Assembly (NCBI RefSeq): GCF_006538325.1
Contig: NZ_BJKK01000010.1
Coordinates: forward strand, 1-64,000
Length of the DNA: 64,000 nucleotides
From: Alteromonas sp. KUL42
Lineage (GTDB): Bacteria; Pseudomonadota; Gammaproteobacteria; Enterobacterales; Alteromonadaceae
Reading direction: 5' to 3'
Shown here: positions 28,463 through 38,298 of the stretch, one piece after another
Position numbering within the stretch: position 1 is the stretch's first letter
Layout: each line of letters starts with the position of its first letter
Notes under the pieces: generated by a model
The model's input: the letters and a program-made list of their open reading frames with translations, nothing else
Database searches by the model: none
Told to the model about the DNA's origin: nothing
Made by a program: the position numbers and the translations under genes

Positions 28463-28948
28463 ATGGCGACATTACAGCGAGCGCTGGTTAACCTAGAAAT
28501 GTTGAGTGAGGATATCAACATGCTGAGTTCTACTGAGCTTGGCCGTGCGTCTCACCTTCGTCTTCTTCATACCATTCTCTCTTGCTTAAACGAGCTTTCC
28601 AGTTTGACTCAACAAGAAACTGAGGCGAGTTTTCAAAAAAGTCTACATAGCTCTGTGTTTGAAGGTGTTTTCAAGCGAAAATCCATGGTAGAAGTATATG
28701 CTAAGTTGCTAAGACTCGTTATTACGGCTTGGGAAGCATCCGACAAGGCTAACCTCATTATTGCAGATAATTTTGATGAGCGTGCTGACAAGCGGTTGGA
28801 ATTGTTGCAAGTAAAGGCCATCAAAGCTAAATCTCAGCTTAAAACTGTAGCTAGCGCGATGGGAGAAGTTGATTATGCAAGGTTTATCGAAGCGCTAGGG
28901 CTACATGATCATCAGTGGCAATGGGAGATACTTCGCGCTCGGTTTTAA
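28463..28948 (+). CDS. Hypothetical helical protein
   Basis: A 161-residue cytoplasmic protein with no signal peptide or membrane segment. It is leucine- and alanine-rich and predicted almost all helical, with the ending GLHDHQWQWEILRARF. It is charged and lacks cysteine-rich or catalytic motifs. No family is recognised. It is downstream of fabR (110 bp) and convergent with the mscS-type gene. Confidence 0.65.
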   Translation: MATLQRALVNLEMLSEDINMLSSTELGRASHLRLLHTILSCLNELSSLTQQETEASFQKSLHSSVFEGVFKRKSMVEVYAKLLRLVITAWEASDKANLIIADNFDERADKRLELLQVKAIKAKSQLKTVASAMGEVDYARFIEALGLHDHQWQWEILRARF

Positions 28949-28980
28949 CCAAGCGCGATGCACATATTTATATAAGGTAA

Positions 28981-30306
28981 CTATGGTGTTGTGTTGCGAA
29001 TACCAATGCTTTGTTCGTTGATAACTCGAACCTCTCGTTGTGGGAACGGTATTTCAATATCGTGCTCACGCAGAGTTTCAAAAACGATAAGAAGCAAGTC
29101 GCCTCCTACACGGTTTTTTCCGTCATCAACACCTTCCATCCAGAATTCAACAAACATGTTAACGCCAGAATCCCCAAAACTATCAATTTCGCAGTCAGGT
29201 AGCTCTTCAAAAGGAATGTCATCACCGCTAATCACTTGAGGGTGAGCGGCAACAGCTTCTTTTACTATTTCTACCATGGCGCGAATATCTGTTTTATACG
29301 CCACTGAAAAGTCGATGCGATAACGCTGTTTCTGGTTCTTGTGGGTCCAGTTTATTAGCACAGCATTAATAAACTTTTCGTTAGGTACTAGAACGTCTTT
29401 ACCATCGTAAGTTTCAAGCACAGCGTAGCGCATCTTAAATTCTCTCACTATGCCTTTTTGACCATCTTCAAGCTCGACGTAATCGCCCACAGTCAACGAC
29501 TTATCAAGCAGAATAATAATCCCTGAAATAAAATTAGAGGCGATGGACTGTAGCCCTAAACCTAAGCCTACACCCACAGCACCACCAAATACCGCAAGGG
29601 CAGTTAAGTTGATGCCCATTACGTTAAGCAATAACAAGAACACGACACAGAAGAGGGCAACTTCAAACAGTTTGGAAAAAACCTCTTTTGTCGAGACATC
29701 AAGAGACTTGTGGTTTCTTATGATGTCCTGACCAATGGCGTTTGAGCTTCTACCCAACCAAAATAAAAGCGCTCCAAACAACAATACGCGAGTAACACCA
29801 TAGGCTGAAACTTCAATGTTCCCTATAGATACAACAATGGTAGACAATGCCGAGGTTATCAGGGGGAGAACGCCGACTAAATGTAAAAACAAAATAGGCA
29901 AGCCAACCCACTGCACAAACGAGGCAAAGGTCTTATTTTCAATAAAGCCATGTACAAGTGAATTCACAAATAGCATAAGTGCCACAACTACAGCTATCTC
30001 AAGTAGCCAGGCATCAAATTGAAATTGTGCGCCTAGTACTGTTGTCAGCTTTAACATGCTTATGGTGATAAGAGGAAACAGTGCTTCACCCAAGTTGTAC
30101 ATGAAGCTATGCAAGGTATGCGCACCTTGTGTAGGTACTTCTCGCGTGAACTTAAATGGCTTTTTGACTTGTCGAGCAAATACAAAGGCGACGCAATAAA
30201 TTACTGCAATCGTCAATAGTTGGATAAGAAAACTGTCAGACATAACCGATGCTTTAATGAGCGCCAGCTTTTCCTCAAGGTGTATCGTTAAATTTTCAAC
30301 ATTCAT
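28981..30306 (-). CDS. MscS-family mechanosensitive ion channel
   Basis: A 441-residue channel expected to open under membrane tension during hypo-osmotic shock. About five membrane segments precede the pore helix, which has the glycine/alanine pattern ALAVFGGAVGVGLGLGLQSI. It continues into SNFISGIIILLDKSLTVGDY and the beta domain (VLVPNEKFINAVLINWTH). It is longer than E. coli MscS and resembles the YbdG/MscK-side of the family. Single-gene unit. Confidence 0.9.
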   Translation of the reverse strand: MNVENLTIHLEEKLALIKASVMSDSFLIQLLTIAVIYCVAFVFARQVKKPFKFTREVPTQGAHTLHSFMYNLGEALFPLITISMLKLTTVLGAQFQFDAWLLEIAVVVALMLFVNSLVHGFIENKTFASFVQWVGLPILFLHLVGVLPLITSALSTIVVSIGNIEVSAYGVTRVLLFGALLFWLGRSSNAIGQDIIRNHKSLDVSTKEVFSKLFEVALFCVVFLLLLNVMGINLTALAVFGGAVGVGLGLGLQSIASNFISGIIILLDKSLTVGDYVELEDGQKGIVREFKMRYAVLETYDGKDVLVPNEKFINAVLINWTHKNQKQRYRIDFSVAYKTDIRAMVEIVKEAVAAHPQVISGDDIPFEELPDCEIDSFGDSGVNMFVEFWMEGVDDGKNRVGGDLLLIVFETLREHDIEIPFPQREVRVINEQSIGIRNTTP

Positions 30307-30922
30307 GTTTTCTTCTTCACTTGTTAAGCCTATTAAAAAATAGGTGATTCGTTGCGCGCTTTGTATCTTTTATATCAGATATCGTAAAGTTTTTTTTGGT
30401 ATTCGCCTTGCAGTGACTTTTGGATATTGAGTTAACAGATTCTTTATTCTTGGATACTTATTGCCATGCGAAAGCACAAAATTTGCATGAAATATCTAAC
30501 TGTTTAAATATATACCTTTGATTTAAAAGAGACTTTTTGTTTTCCTTGTCAACCGGAAGGCTGATTCGAAAGGAATGGTTTTACTTCTTCGAAAAAGATG
30601 TTTTTGTCGTGTAGATAGAAAAAATGCGCAGCAGGGGCAACGGTGAAATATGCGGTTTGGTTAAATTTTGTGCTGGCGTGTGTGTGTGCTTGATGGTAGA
30701 CTCCGCGCCGCGATTTGTAAGAGTGAAAGTATACGTTTTATCCCTATTCCAAAGACCACATAGCCATATCAGGCATTGGCGTATCTCTTTAGGTTTCCAC
30801 TGTAATCTATAACCCCACGCGGTTAGCAATATAGCACTTATGCTACTAGCTATTGAGCGCTCTCAGTCTAGCTATTGGTACGTATTCATTCATGCAAAAT
30901 TACTGTTTTCAGGAGTTAGTTA
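30307..30922. other. 616-bp intergenic region, divergent promoters of mscS-type and rhlE-type genes
   Basis: No convincing coding frame is present; the short frames at 30581-30829 have no family features. The region is AT-rich and could hold a long 5' leader for the helicase. A direct repeat (CTAGCTATTG twice, at 30846 and 30868) lies about 50 bp before the helicase start. Confidence 0.5.
30846..30877. repeat. Direct repeat CTAGCTATTG, 22-bp period
   Basis: CTAGCTATTG occurs at 30846-30855 and 30868-30877, about two helical turns apart, upstream of the helicase gene. Possible tandem regulator site. Confidence 0.4.
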
Positions 30923-32395
30923 ATGTCATTTACCCAGTTAGGGCTAGCCGAACCGTTACTCAAAGCAATTGAAAAGAGAGGGTTCACATCTCCATCTCCA
31001 ATTCAAGAAAAGGCCATTCCAGAGGTATTACAAGGCCGTGATGTGCTAGCCGCTGCGCAGACGGGGACGGGCAAAACCGCAGGCTTTGGGCTTCCGATAT
31101 TACAAAGACTAATGGCAGGTAATAAGGTTACTGCCAATAATGTAAGAGCGTTGATTTTAACACCAACGCGAGAGCTTGCCGCACAGGTAGAAGAGAGTAT
31201 TCGCCACTTTAGTGAGTTTTTACCACTTAAAACGGCGGTTGTGTTTGGCGGCGTGGGTATTAACCCACAAATGATGACATTGCGAAAAGGGGTGGATGTT
31301 CTTATTGCAACCCCTGGAAGATTACTGGATTTATATCAGCAAAACGCTGTGAAGTTTTCGCAATTGGAAGTATTGGTGCTGGATGAAGCAGACCGTATGT
31401 TGGACATGGGGTTTATTCACGACATTAAAAAAGTACTTAAGCTTTTACCCGAGAAGAAACAAAGCCTATTGTTTTCGGCTACTTTCTCACCAGAGATCAC
31501 TGAGCTTGCTAAGACAATTACTCGCGATCCTGTCAGTATTTCTACCACACCGGCGAACTCGACCGTTGATGCAGTTGAGCAGCATCTCGTTGAAATTGAT
31601 AAGTCGAAAAAGACCAACGCGCTTATCACTTTGATTAAACAGCACGGTTGGAAGCAAGTGTTGGTATTTAGCCGTACTAAACACGGTGCCAACCGAATTG
31701 CTGAGAAGCTAACCCGCTCCAAAATTCCTAGTGCAGCAATTCACGGTAATAAAAGCCAAGGAGCCAGAACCAAAGCGTTAGCTGACTTCAAACAGGGCGA
31801 CATTAATGTATTGGTGGCTACGGATATTGCTGCTAGAGGTATCGATATTAGTGAACTACCTGTGGTGGTTAATTTAGATTTACCTAATACCGCGGCAGAT
31901 TATGTACACCGTATTGGTAGAACAGGTCGTGCAGGGGCGACAGGACAAGCGTGGTCGTTTGTCTGTGCAGAAGAGCTGCAAAACCTAAAAGATATTGAAA
32001 CACTGATTCAAAAATTATTGCCAAGAGAGACGATTGACGGTTTTGAACCACAACAAGTTGTGCCCGTAACCACTTTGTCTAAGCCGAAAAAACCGAAAAA
32101 GCCCAAAAAGCCGAAAGTAACTGAGGGCAGCGCCACCGAACGTAGTAGCGACAACACCAAGTCAAAGCAATCGGATAATACAAAGAGACGTCCGAAGAAA
32201 AGAACGCCTAGTAGCGCTACAAAAAATTCTGCTAGAAACAACAGTAAAAGTGAAAACGCAGGTGAGAGAAATAGTTCAAAACCGCAGCGCACTCGCAGAA
32301 ATAATAGGAAGAACACTAATTCAAACAACAATCAGCCAGCGCGTTCAGGCTCTAATTCACGTTCTAATAACACGCGTACTTCTAACGCAAGTTAA
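30923..32395 (+). CDS. rhlE: DEAD-box ATP-dependent RNA helicase RhlE-type
   Basis: A 490-residue helicase with [15 protein letters not shown] (Walker A), [33 protein letters not shown] and the closing [14 protein letters not shown], following the order of RhlE. The last about 110 residues form a basic Lys/Asn/Ser/Arg-rich tail without a fold, which is common in this group for RNA binding. It unwinds RNA in ribosome assembly or RNA decay. It is convergent with the lipoprotein gene (19-bp gap), with no clear terminator between. Confidence 0.92.
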   Translation: MSFTQLGLAEPLLKAIEKRGFTSPSPIQEKAIPEVLQGRDVLAAAQTGTGKTAGFGLPILQRLMAGNKVTANNVRALILTPTRELAAQVEESIRHFSEFLPLKTAVVFGGVGINPQMMTLRKGVDVLIATPGRLLDLYQQNAVKFSQLEVLVLDEADRMLDMGFIHDIKKVLKLLPEKKQSLLFSATFSPEITELAKTITRDPVSISTTPANSTVDAVEQHLVEIDKSKKTNALITLIKQHGWKQVLVFSRTKHGANRIAEKLTRSKIPSAAIHGNKSQGARTKALADFKQGDINVLVATDIAARGIDISELPVVVNLDLPNTAADYVHRIGRTGRAGATGQAWSFVCAEELQNLKDIETLIQKLLPRETIDGFEPQQVVPVTTLSKPKKPKKPKKPKVTEGSATERSSDNTKSKQSDNTKRRPKKRTPSSATKNSARNNSKSENAGERNSSKPQRTRRNNRKNTNSNNNQPARSGSNSRSNNTRTSNAS

Positions 32396-32414
32396 ATGGT
32401 AAGATCAGAACGTT

Positions 32415-33260
32415 TTAGTCAGTTTCCCACGAAAAAGGGTGGTAGTGGCGCAGTGCTGGAGTTGTCTGCGCTTCATTCTTCCCTTGGCCATCTTCACCCA
32501 CGCTTAATACTGCGCGCTTCTCCATACTTTGTTGAAGCGCACCTCTAAATTGTTTCACTTCTTTCCAAAGGTCGTAGAAGCCTTCTGGTGTTGTGCCATT
32601 TATGTCGCTTGCTAATAGTGGCCCGAGTTGGTTGTAAGCGAGTTGAAGGCGCTCTGCATGCTGCGCATTGTAAGCAGCTTCTTGTGAATTTGCTGACCAG
32701 CCAGCAAGTGCTTGTTTTTGCTGTGCTGTATAGGCAGGAAATGAAGAGAAGTAGGCAATATATTCATTAAGTGCAATACTGTTGGCGCTTCCCCATTTGG
32801 CCATGCTTGTGCGGTTAAGTAGGGCATTGGTTTTCGGGTCTACCACCATTACCGTTGGGGTTGCATAATAAATAGGGTAATTAAATCGCGTTGTGATATC
32901 TCTTCTGTCTTCAAGTGTACCCACATCAACAAATACTGTTTCGTAGTGCGCCTCTAGAATAAGACGCATATCGGGTGTAGAAAATCGCTCTGCAAGACCT
33001 GTGCTGTCATGGCACCACTGGGCGCCTAACACAACCAGTAGGAGTTTGTTGTCGGCAAGGGCACGAGCTTGGGCATCTACAACATCTTGATAAGGTGAAG
33101 GGGAAGGAACATAACGATAAGGCAAGCTATTTAGCGTACTTTCACAACCGGTTAAACATAAAGCAGACAAGGATAAAAAGAGCGTAAATAGTGCTTTAAA
33201 ACGTAAACTGTCTCTTAAAGAATTGATGAAAGAATGTGTGTTGTTCTGTTTTGCGTTCAT
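32415..33260 (-). CDS. Thioredoxin-like lipoprotein
   Basis: A 281-residue protein from ATG 33260 (a TTG four codons upstream is the alternative start). It has a signal peptide and a lipobox (LTGC), so it is anchored to a membrane. The thioredoxin fold carries WCHDS instead of WCxxC, so the second active-site cysteine is replaced by Ser. The protein is closest to DUF255/thioredoxin-type lipoproteins. A full dithiol redox cycle is unlikely; isomerase or binding use is possible. Function unknown. Convergent with rhlE. Confidence 0.7.
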   Translation of the reverse strand: MNAKQNNTHSFINSLRDSLRFKALFTLFLSLSALCLTGCESTLNSLPYRYVPSPSPYQDVVDAQARALADNKLLLVVLGAQWCHDSTGLAERFSTPDMRLILEAHYETVFVDVGTLEDRRDITTRFNYPIYYATPTVMVVDPKTNALLNRTSMAKWGSANSIALNEYIAYFSSFPAYTAQQKQALAGWSANSQEAAYNAQHAERLQLAYNQLGPLLASDINGTTPEGFYDLWKEVKQFRGALQQSMEKRAVLSVGEDGQGKNEAQTTPALRHYHPFSWETD

Positions 33261-33554
33261 GTCTTTTGCCAAAAATACCGGTTAATTACTAGAGCGTGCT
33301 CTTGAGTAATGTATCACAAAAGCGCTTTTTAACTGTACTGATATACTTCTCAAATTCCTCACGTTTATATGTTCATCGCAAAACATTATTGCAAAGTTTT
33401 ACCCTGTAGAGTTGTAGTGAAGTCTTCCTATCTATTGTCATTACATATAGTGAAATGTTTGACAGAAAGTCGTATTGCACCCTGTGTTCAATTGGGGTTT
33501 AGTGTATAGTTCGTCACCAACCATGTCTTAGAACCCATCAACTCAGAGAGAACC

Positions 33555-35288
33555 ATGACCGTAAACGTTGACACTCAGTCTTTGATTGCATCTATGCGCG
33601 ATGTAGTAGGGCAAGCCTATTTGTTAACTGACCAAGCGAAAAAGCAGCCTTACACCAAAGGATTTAGATTTGGTGCAGGTGAAGCACTTGCCGTGGTTCG
33701 CCCTGGTACATTGGTAGAAATATGGCGGCTACTTCAATTGTGCGTAAAAGCTGATGTAGCGGTAATTATGCAAGCGGCTAATACAGGGCTTACGGGTGGC
33801 TCAACCCCTGACGGGAAAGACTACGACCGTCCTATCGTTATTATCAGCACAATGCGCATTGATGAAATTCAACTTGTAGATAACGGTAAGCAAATAGTAG
33901 GACTCGCAGGTAGTACTTTATTTGGTCTTGAAGAAACGTTAGCACCTTATGGTCGTGAACCTCATTCGGTTATTGGTTCATCGTGTATTGGGGCGTCTAT
34001 CGTTGGCGGTATCTGCAACAACTCAGGTGGCGCATTGGTGAAACGCGGCCCTGCGTATACAGAGCTTGCGCTATTTGCACAAATTAACGCTAATGGTGAA
34101 TTAACCCTGGTAAATAACTTGGGTATTGAGTTGGGTGATACCCCTGAAGATATACTTAGCAATTTAGAAAATAAGCGCTACACAGAAAGTGATGTTAAGC
34201 ATCCTGATGCGCGCGCCTCTGACAATGAATATGACGAACGTGTACGTGACGTAGATTCAGATACGCCTTCTCGTTTTAACAACGATGGCCGCAGACTCCA
34301 CGATGCATCAGGCTGTGCTGGAAAGCTTGCTGTCTTTGCCGTGAGGTTAGACACCTTCCCCATTCCTGAAAGAAAACAAGTGTTTTATGTGGGGTCGAAT
34401 GACGCAGAAGTATTCACAAAGGTAAGACGAGATATTTTATCTACCTTTAAACATCTACCGGATTCTGGCGAGTATTTGCACCGAGACTGCTACGACGTAT
34501 CTAAAAAGTACGGCAAGGACATGTTTATTGTCATTAGCAAATTGGGTGCTAAATTCATCCCAAAACTCTTTGCATTCAAGCGCAAGTTTGATGCGTTTAC
34601 TGACAAACTGGGTTTCTTACCGAATAAAATGTCAGACAGAGTCATGCAATATTTCAGTTACCTGTTTCCAAATCACTTACCCAAAAGGATGGAAGCCTTC
34701 CGAGATAAGTATCAACATCATTGGATCTTAGAGATGAGCAATGAAGGGGTTGATGAAGCCAAAGCGTATCTTGATGAGTTCTTCAAAACCAATGACGGTG
34801 GTTATTTTGAATGTACCGAAGATGAAGCGGACAAAGCAATATTACATCGTTTTGTGGCAGGTGGTGCTATTGGTCGCTATCACATTATGAATAGTAAATC
34901 GGTAGGCGCTATGATGACCATTGATGTAGCGTTACGACGCAACGATCCAGACTGGTTCGAAATACTACCTAAAGAGATAGATGATCAAATAGACACCAAA
35001 TTGTACTACGGACATCTTTTTTGCCACGTGATGCATCAAAATTACGTACTTAAGAAAGGGGCTGATGCCAAAGCGCTAAAAGGTCAAATACTGAAAACTT
35101 TCGATGAGCGTAGTGCAGAGTATCCTGCCGAACACAATGTAGGTCATGAGTATTTTGCCAAAGATGCACTTAAAAACTTTTATCGCGAGCTAGACCCAAC
35201 TAATAGCTTTAACCCAGGCATTGGTAAAACTACCAAGCTAAAGCATTGGGCAGAGCACTCTGGTGATTGTTGTGGGGGGCGACACTAA
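33555..35288 (+). CDS. dld: Quinone-dependent D-lactate dehydrogenase Dld
   Basis: A 577-residue peripheral membrane flavoprotein oxidising D-lactate to pyruvate with electrons to quinone. The FAD-binding part includes MQAANTGLTGGSTPDGKDYD and GSSCIGASIVGGICNNSGGA; the cap and C-terminal parts match E. coli Dld, with GHEYFAKDALKNFYRELDPT and NSFNPGIGKT near the end. Length agrees with the family. It is monocistronic and closed by a terminator at 35327. Confidence 0.95.
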   Translation: MTVNVDTQSLIASMRDVVGQAYLLTDQAKKQPYTKGFRFGAGEALAVVRPGTLVEIWRLLQLCVKADVAVIMQAANTGLTGGSTPDGKDYDRPIVIISTMRIDEIQLVDNGKQIVGLAGSTLFGLEETLAPYGREPHSVIGSSCIGASIVGGICNNSGGALVKRGPAYTELALFAQINANGELTLVNNLGIELGDTPEDILSNLENKRYTESDVKHPDARASDNEYDERVRDVDSDTPSRFNNDGRRLHDASGCAGKLAVFAVRLDTFPIPERKQVFYVGSNDAEVFTKVRRDILSTFKHLPDSGEYLHRDCYDVSKKYGKDMFIVISKLGAKFIPKLFAFKRKFDAFTDKLGFLPNKMSDRVMQYFSYLFPNHLPKRMEAFRDKYQHHWILEMSNEGVDEAKAYLDEFFKTNDGGYFECTEDEADKAILHRFVAGGAIGRYHIMNSKSVGAMMTIDVALRRNDPDWFEILPKEIDDQIDTKLYYGHLFCHVMHQNYVLKKGADAKALKGQILKTFDERSAEYPAEHNVGHEYFAKDALKNFYRELDPTNSFNPGIGKTTKLKHWAEHSGDCCGGRH

Positions 35289-35326
35289 GCCCATCAATCA
35301 TTGATACCGCAAAGAGCAACGCACTA

Positions 35327-35360
35327 AGCCACCATAACTAATACTATGGTGGCTTTTTTG
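35327..35360 (+). terminator. Rho-independent terminator after dld
   Basis: AGCCACCATA (35327-35336) pairs with TATGGTGGCT (35345-35354) and leads into six Ts. Confidence 0.9.
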
Positions 35361-35436
35361 TTTTTATATGCCGAGACTTTATGGACAGTGTCACTACTCT
35401 AATTTCTTGAATACCCAATATAAACAATAGTGTTAT

Positions 35437-35452
35437 TGATAATGGTTTTTAT
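35437..35452. promoter_or_regulatory. AT-rich dyad-like site, weak Fur-box candidate
   Basis: TGATAATGGTTTTTAT resembles the 7-1-7 Fur half pattern (first half TGATAAT perfect, second half poor), 42 bp before the lipoprotein start. The near-identical TGATAATAGTTTTTAT occurs at 63200 upstream of the porin gene. Iron control would suit a TonB receptor operon, but the match is weak. Confidence 0.25.
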
Positions 35453-35493
35453 TTAGATTAAGATCCTTCGGAATTTTTCAAGGACTTACTCTA

Positions 35494-38295
35494 ATGAAAC
35501 ACTTCAAGTACTCTTTACTTTGTGGCGCTGTCATTCTTGGCGGTTGTGGTGGCGGCAGTGGTGGTAGCGAATCAAACAGCTCGCCTACTTTTTCTCAAAG
35601 TGCATATTCCCTGTCTGTTGACGAAGACACCAGTGGCGAGCTAACGGTTGCTGCGAGCGATCAAAACAATGACAGTTTGACGTTTAGCCTTTCGAATAGT
35701 GCGGCAAATGGGACCGTGCAAATCGATGCTCAAACTGGTGTTGCTACCTACCAACCCAATGCGAATTTTAATGGTTCGGATAACTTTGTTATTGCCGTGT
35801 CTGATGGTAAGTCAACAGCAACTGCAAACGTTGAAGTGACTATTGCGCCTGTTAATGACGACCCCGAGTTTTCCTCAACTACCGTTATTGTTTCGGGTGG
35901 TGAAACGAAACAAGGCCAAATTTCTGCATCAGATATCGATGGTGACACGATAAGTTACGAGGTAACCCGAACAGCGGTTAACGGAACACTTAATGTTAGT
36001 GCTACGACCGGTGAGGTAACTTATACTCCTAACGACCTTACATTAGTAAGTGACAGCTTCGAGGTAACTATTTCTGATGGGAATGGCGGTGAAGCGAATG
36101 CTGAAATAACGCTAAGTAGTGCAACAACGAGCAACCTGGACAGAGCATACTATTACTACGCGAGTGATAAGTCTCATTTGAAACGCGCTGAAGCTATCAA
36201 TGCCCAATTAACAGATGATGAAAGCCAAAGCATTATTAATGCAAATATCATTCAAGGCTACGCCAAAGCAGGCCTTACATCTGAAGTAGAGAGCCGCCTT
36301 AATAGCGCGAATATTGTTTCTGACGCGCAACGCGCTTTTGCCATGGTAAACGTCGCAAATAGCTATCAACAAGGTGGTAATGTTGAAGAAGCACAAATAT
36401 TGCGTAATGAAGCAAATGCCCTGTATACCCAATTTGTTGCTTCTAAAGGTTTGAGCGCTTTTGATTCAACAGATGTTGACTTTTTCAATGATCTTTCAGA
36501 CAGCTACCGTTTAGCGGGGGATTTTGCCAGTGCCAATCAGGCCTATAATATTCTTGACTTACTTTTCTCTTCTTTAGCCGAAGATGGTTATTCTACTTCT
36601 ATTCTGCGTACATTTTTTGGCTATAGAGACATTGTTGATGACACCATTGCACAATGGCAATCCACAAATAACAACACCTTATTTGACCTAGCACTTGTTC
36701 AAACGAAGCGTCTTCAGCGCTACGCTAAAACTATACCTGCTCAAGAAGTTACTAATGACCGTTATGGTAATGAAGGTGAGTTTGTTTACAAGATAAGACA
36801 AGTAGCATTATTTGACGTTATTGAAGCCTACATTGAGCTGAATCAACTTGATGATGCTAAAGGTGCGATGGCAGACTTACTAGCACTGCACGGCGTTGTG
36901 AATTACGACGAGAACTATCCCCGTGAAGTTGACGAATATTGGGAAGTTACCCGTGTTGAATACGACTATGGCATAGCAGGTGCAACAGAGTCCTTTGTGA
37001 ATTTGTATCCAGAAGCGGGGATCGACACTCTACTGTCAGGTCTACCTGAAAGTAGTTCTAGGCATGCTCGCATTGCATCAGATGCTGCGGACGCGTTATT
37101 ACTTGCACAAGTGCGAAATATGGAAGATAAAGCTGCGGCCTTACAGCTTATTAAAGAGGCAAAAGATGAAACTGATTTACGCAATTACTTTACTACCCTG
37201 GTCGCATTCAATACTTCTAATCCAGGTGCCGCTTATGTGCTGCGTAAACAAGGCGAGTACGAAGCCGCTATTGCTTATCTGCAAGAAGGGCTGGATGTAT
37301 TGGTCTCTGACGCTTACTTTGAGCAGGAAAAAGGCTACACATTAAACATTGGGAGTACAGGTTGTGAGATGCTCATCAACGAAGCGGTACTTGTAGCACG
37401 TTTAAGCGGCCTTGATGAAGCAACCACACTTATTGATACTGCTGTTCAACAATGTACTTCTATTGCTCAAAGTCGCTTTGCTGATGGTGACGATACTGAT
37501 GAAGATATTACCGTTGGCGATGCGATTAGAGCAAATGCTTATATGCTTCAGTATGCAAACCTTGTCAGCACGCCTGATTTTTCAGATGGCTTATTGGCTA
37601 ATATCAACACTAACTTTGCTAAAATTGAAGGTGATCATGCCCAACTTGCACCTTTAAAGTCGTTTGTTGGCTGGCAACTGGCAAAAGGTGGCAACTTCAC
37701 GGCAGCACAGCAGTACTACAACGAAGCTATTGTTGCGCTTAATGCTATAGAAGCGAATATCATCCCAGAAGAGGTTGGGGAATTAACCGATGAGTTTTAT
37801 TCTTACATCCGCAGAGAAGGTGATTATGCTGAGTTCCTAGCTATTTTGCGTAATGCAGCAGGCAGTGAAGGTTATGCATCGGCATTTGAAACGGCTAAAG
37901 CCGTATGGAAAGGTGTTGTTGATACGCGATTAGCAGAGCTAGTTGATGCCAATGTGCTGCAAAAAGCTGAGTTTATTCCTATTTATGCAAGTCACCTAAG
38001 CTCTATTGGTGAATTTGAACAGGCGTTGTCACTGGCCAATGATTCGTCTTTAGGTCCAGTAGAGATAAACGGAATTCAAACTGAAGTGGCGTCTACTTTG
38101 TCTGTAAAAGATGATTTTACGGCAGTGAGCATTGCTACAGTTGATACGGACTTTGACGGAATGCCTAACTTCTTTGCGCCTTCTGCGAGCGAAGAAAGTA
38201 TTCTCGCGTCTGGTTTAGTGCTTGATGACGATAGCGACAACGACGGCACGCCTGATAGTGAAGATGCTTTCCCATTGGACCCAAGTAAACAATAG
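35494..38295 (+). CDS. Large surface lipoprotein: Ig-like repeats, TPR-like helices, calcium-binding tail
   Basis: A 933-residue lipoprotein (signal peptide and lipobox GGC; Gly/Ser-rich linker after it). Residues about 30-210 form two cadherin/tandem-95-like Ig repeats (SVDEDTSGELTVAASDQNND; TISDGNGGEANAEITLS). Residues about 225-870 are helical, with TPR-like repeats (AQRAFAMVNVANSYQQGGNV). The C-terminus is a thrombospondin-type-3 calcium segment (DDDSDNDGTPDSEDAFPLD). It is followed after 3 bp by the TonB receptor, so the two are co-transcribed. A role as surface scaffold or carrier partner is inference. Confidence 0.75.
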   Translation: MKHFKYSLLCGAVILGGCGGGSGGSESNSSPTFSQSAYSLSVDEDTSGELTVAASDQNNDSLTFSLSNSAANGTVQIDAQTGVATYQPNANFNGSDNFVIAVSDGKSTATANVEVTIAPVNDDPEFSSTTVIVSGGETKQGQISASDIDGDTISYEVTRTAVNGTLNVSATTGEVTYTPNDLTLVSDSFEVTISDGNGGEANAEITLSSATTSNLDRAYYYYASDKSHLKRAEAINAQLTDDESQSIINANIIQGYAKAGLTSEVESRLNSANIVSDAQRAFAMVNVANSYQQGGNVEEAQILRNEANALYTQFVASKGLSAFDSTDVDFFNDLSDSYRLAGDFASANQAYNILDLLFSSLAEDGYSTSILRTFFGYRDIVDDTIAQWQSTNNNTLFDLALVQTKRLQRYAKTIPAQEVTNDRYGNEGEFVYKIRQVALFDVIEAYIELNQLDDAKGAMADLLALHGVVNYDENYPREVDEYWEVTRVEYDYGIAGATESFVNLYPEAGIDTLLSGLPESSSRHARIASDAADALLLAQVRNMEDKAAALQLIKEAKDETDLRNYFTTLVAFNTSNPGAAYVLRKQGEYEAAIAYLQEGLDVLVSDAYFEQEKGYTLNIGSTGCEMLINEAVLVARLSGLDEATTLIDTAVQQCTSIAQSRFADGDDTDEDITVGDAIRANAYMLQYANLVSTPDFSDGLLANINTNFAKIEGDHAQLAPLKSFVGWQLAKGGNFTAAQQYYNEAIVALNAIEANIIPEEVGELTDEFYSYIRREGDYAEFLAILRNAAGSEGYASAFETAKAVWKGVVDTRLAELVDANVLQKAEFIPIYASHLSSIGEFEQALSLANDSSLGPVEINGIQTEVASTLSVKDDFTAVSIATVDTDFDGMPNFFAPSASEESILASGLVLDDDSDNDGTPDSEDAFPLDPSKQ

Positions 38296-38298
38296 TTT

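Noticed and set aside
30581-30829. Short frames on both strands in the 616-bp leader of the helicase gene
   Set aside because: No ribosome site, no family features, low-complexity sequence.
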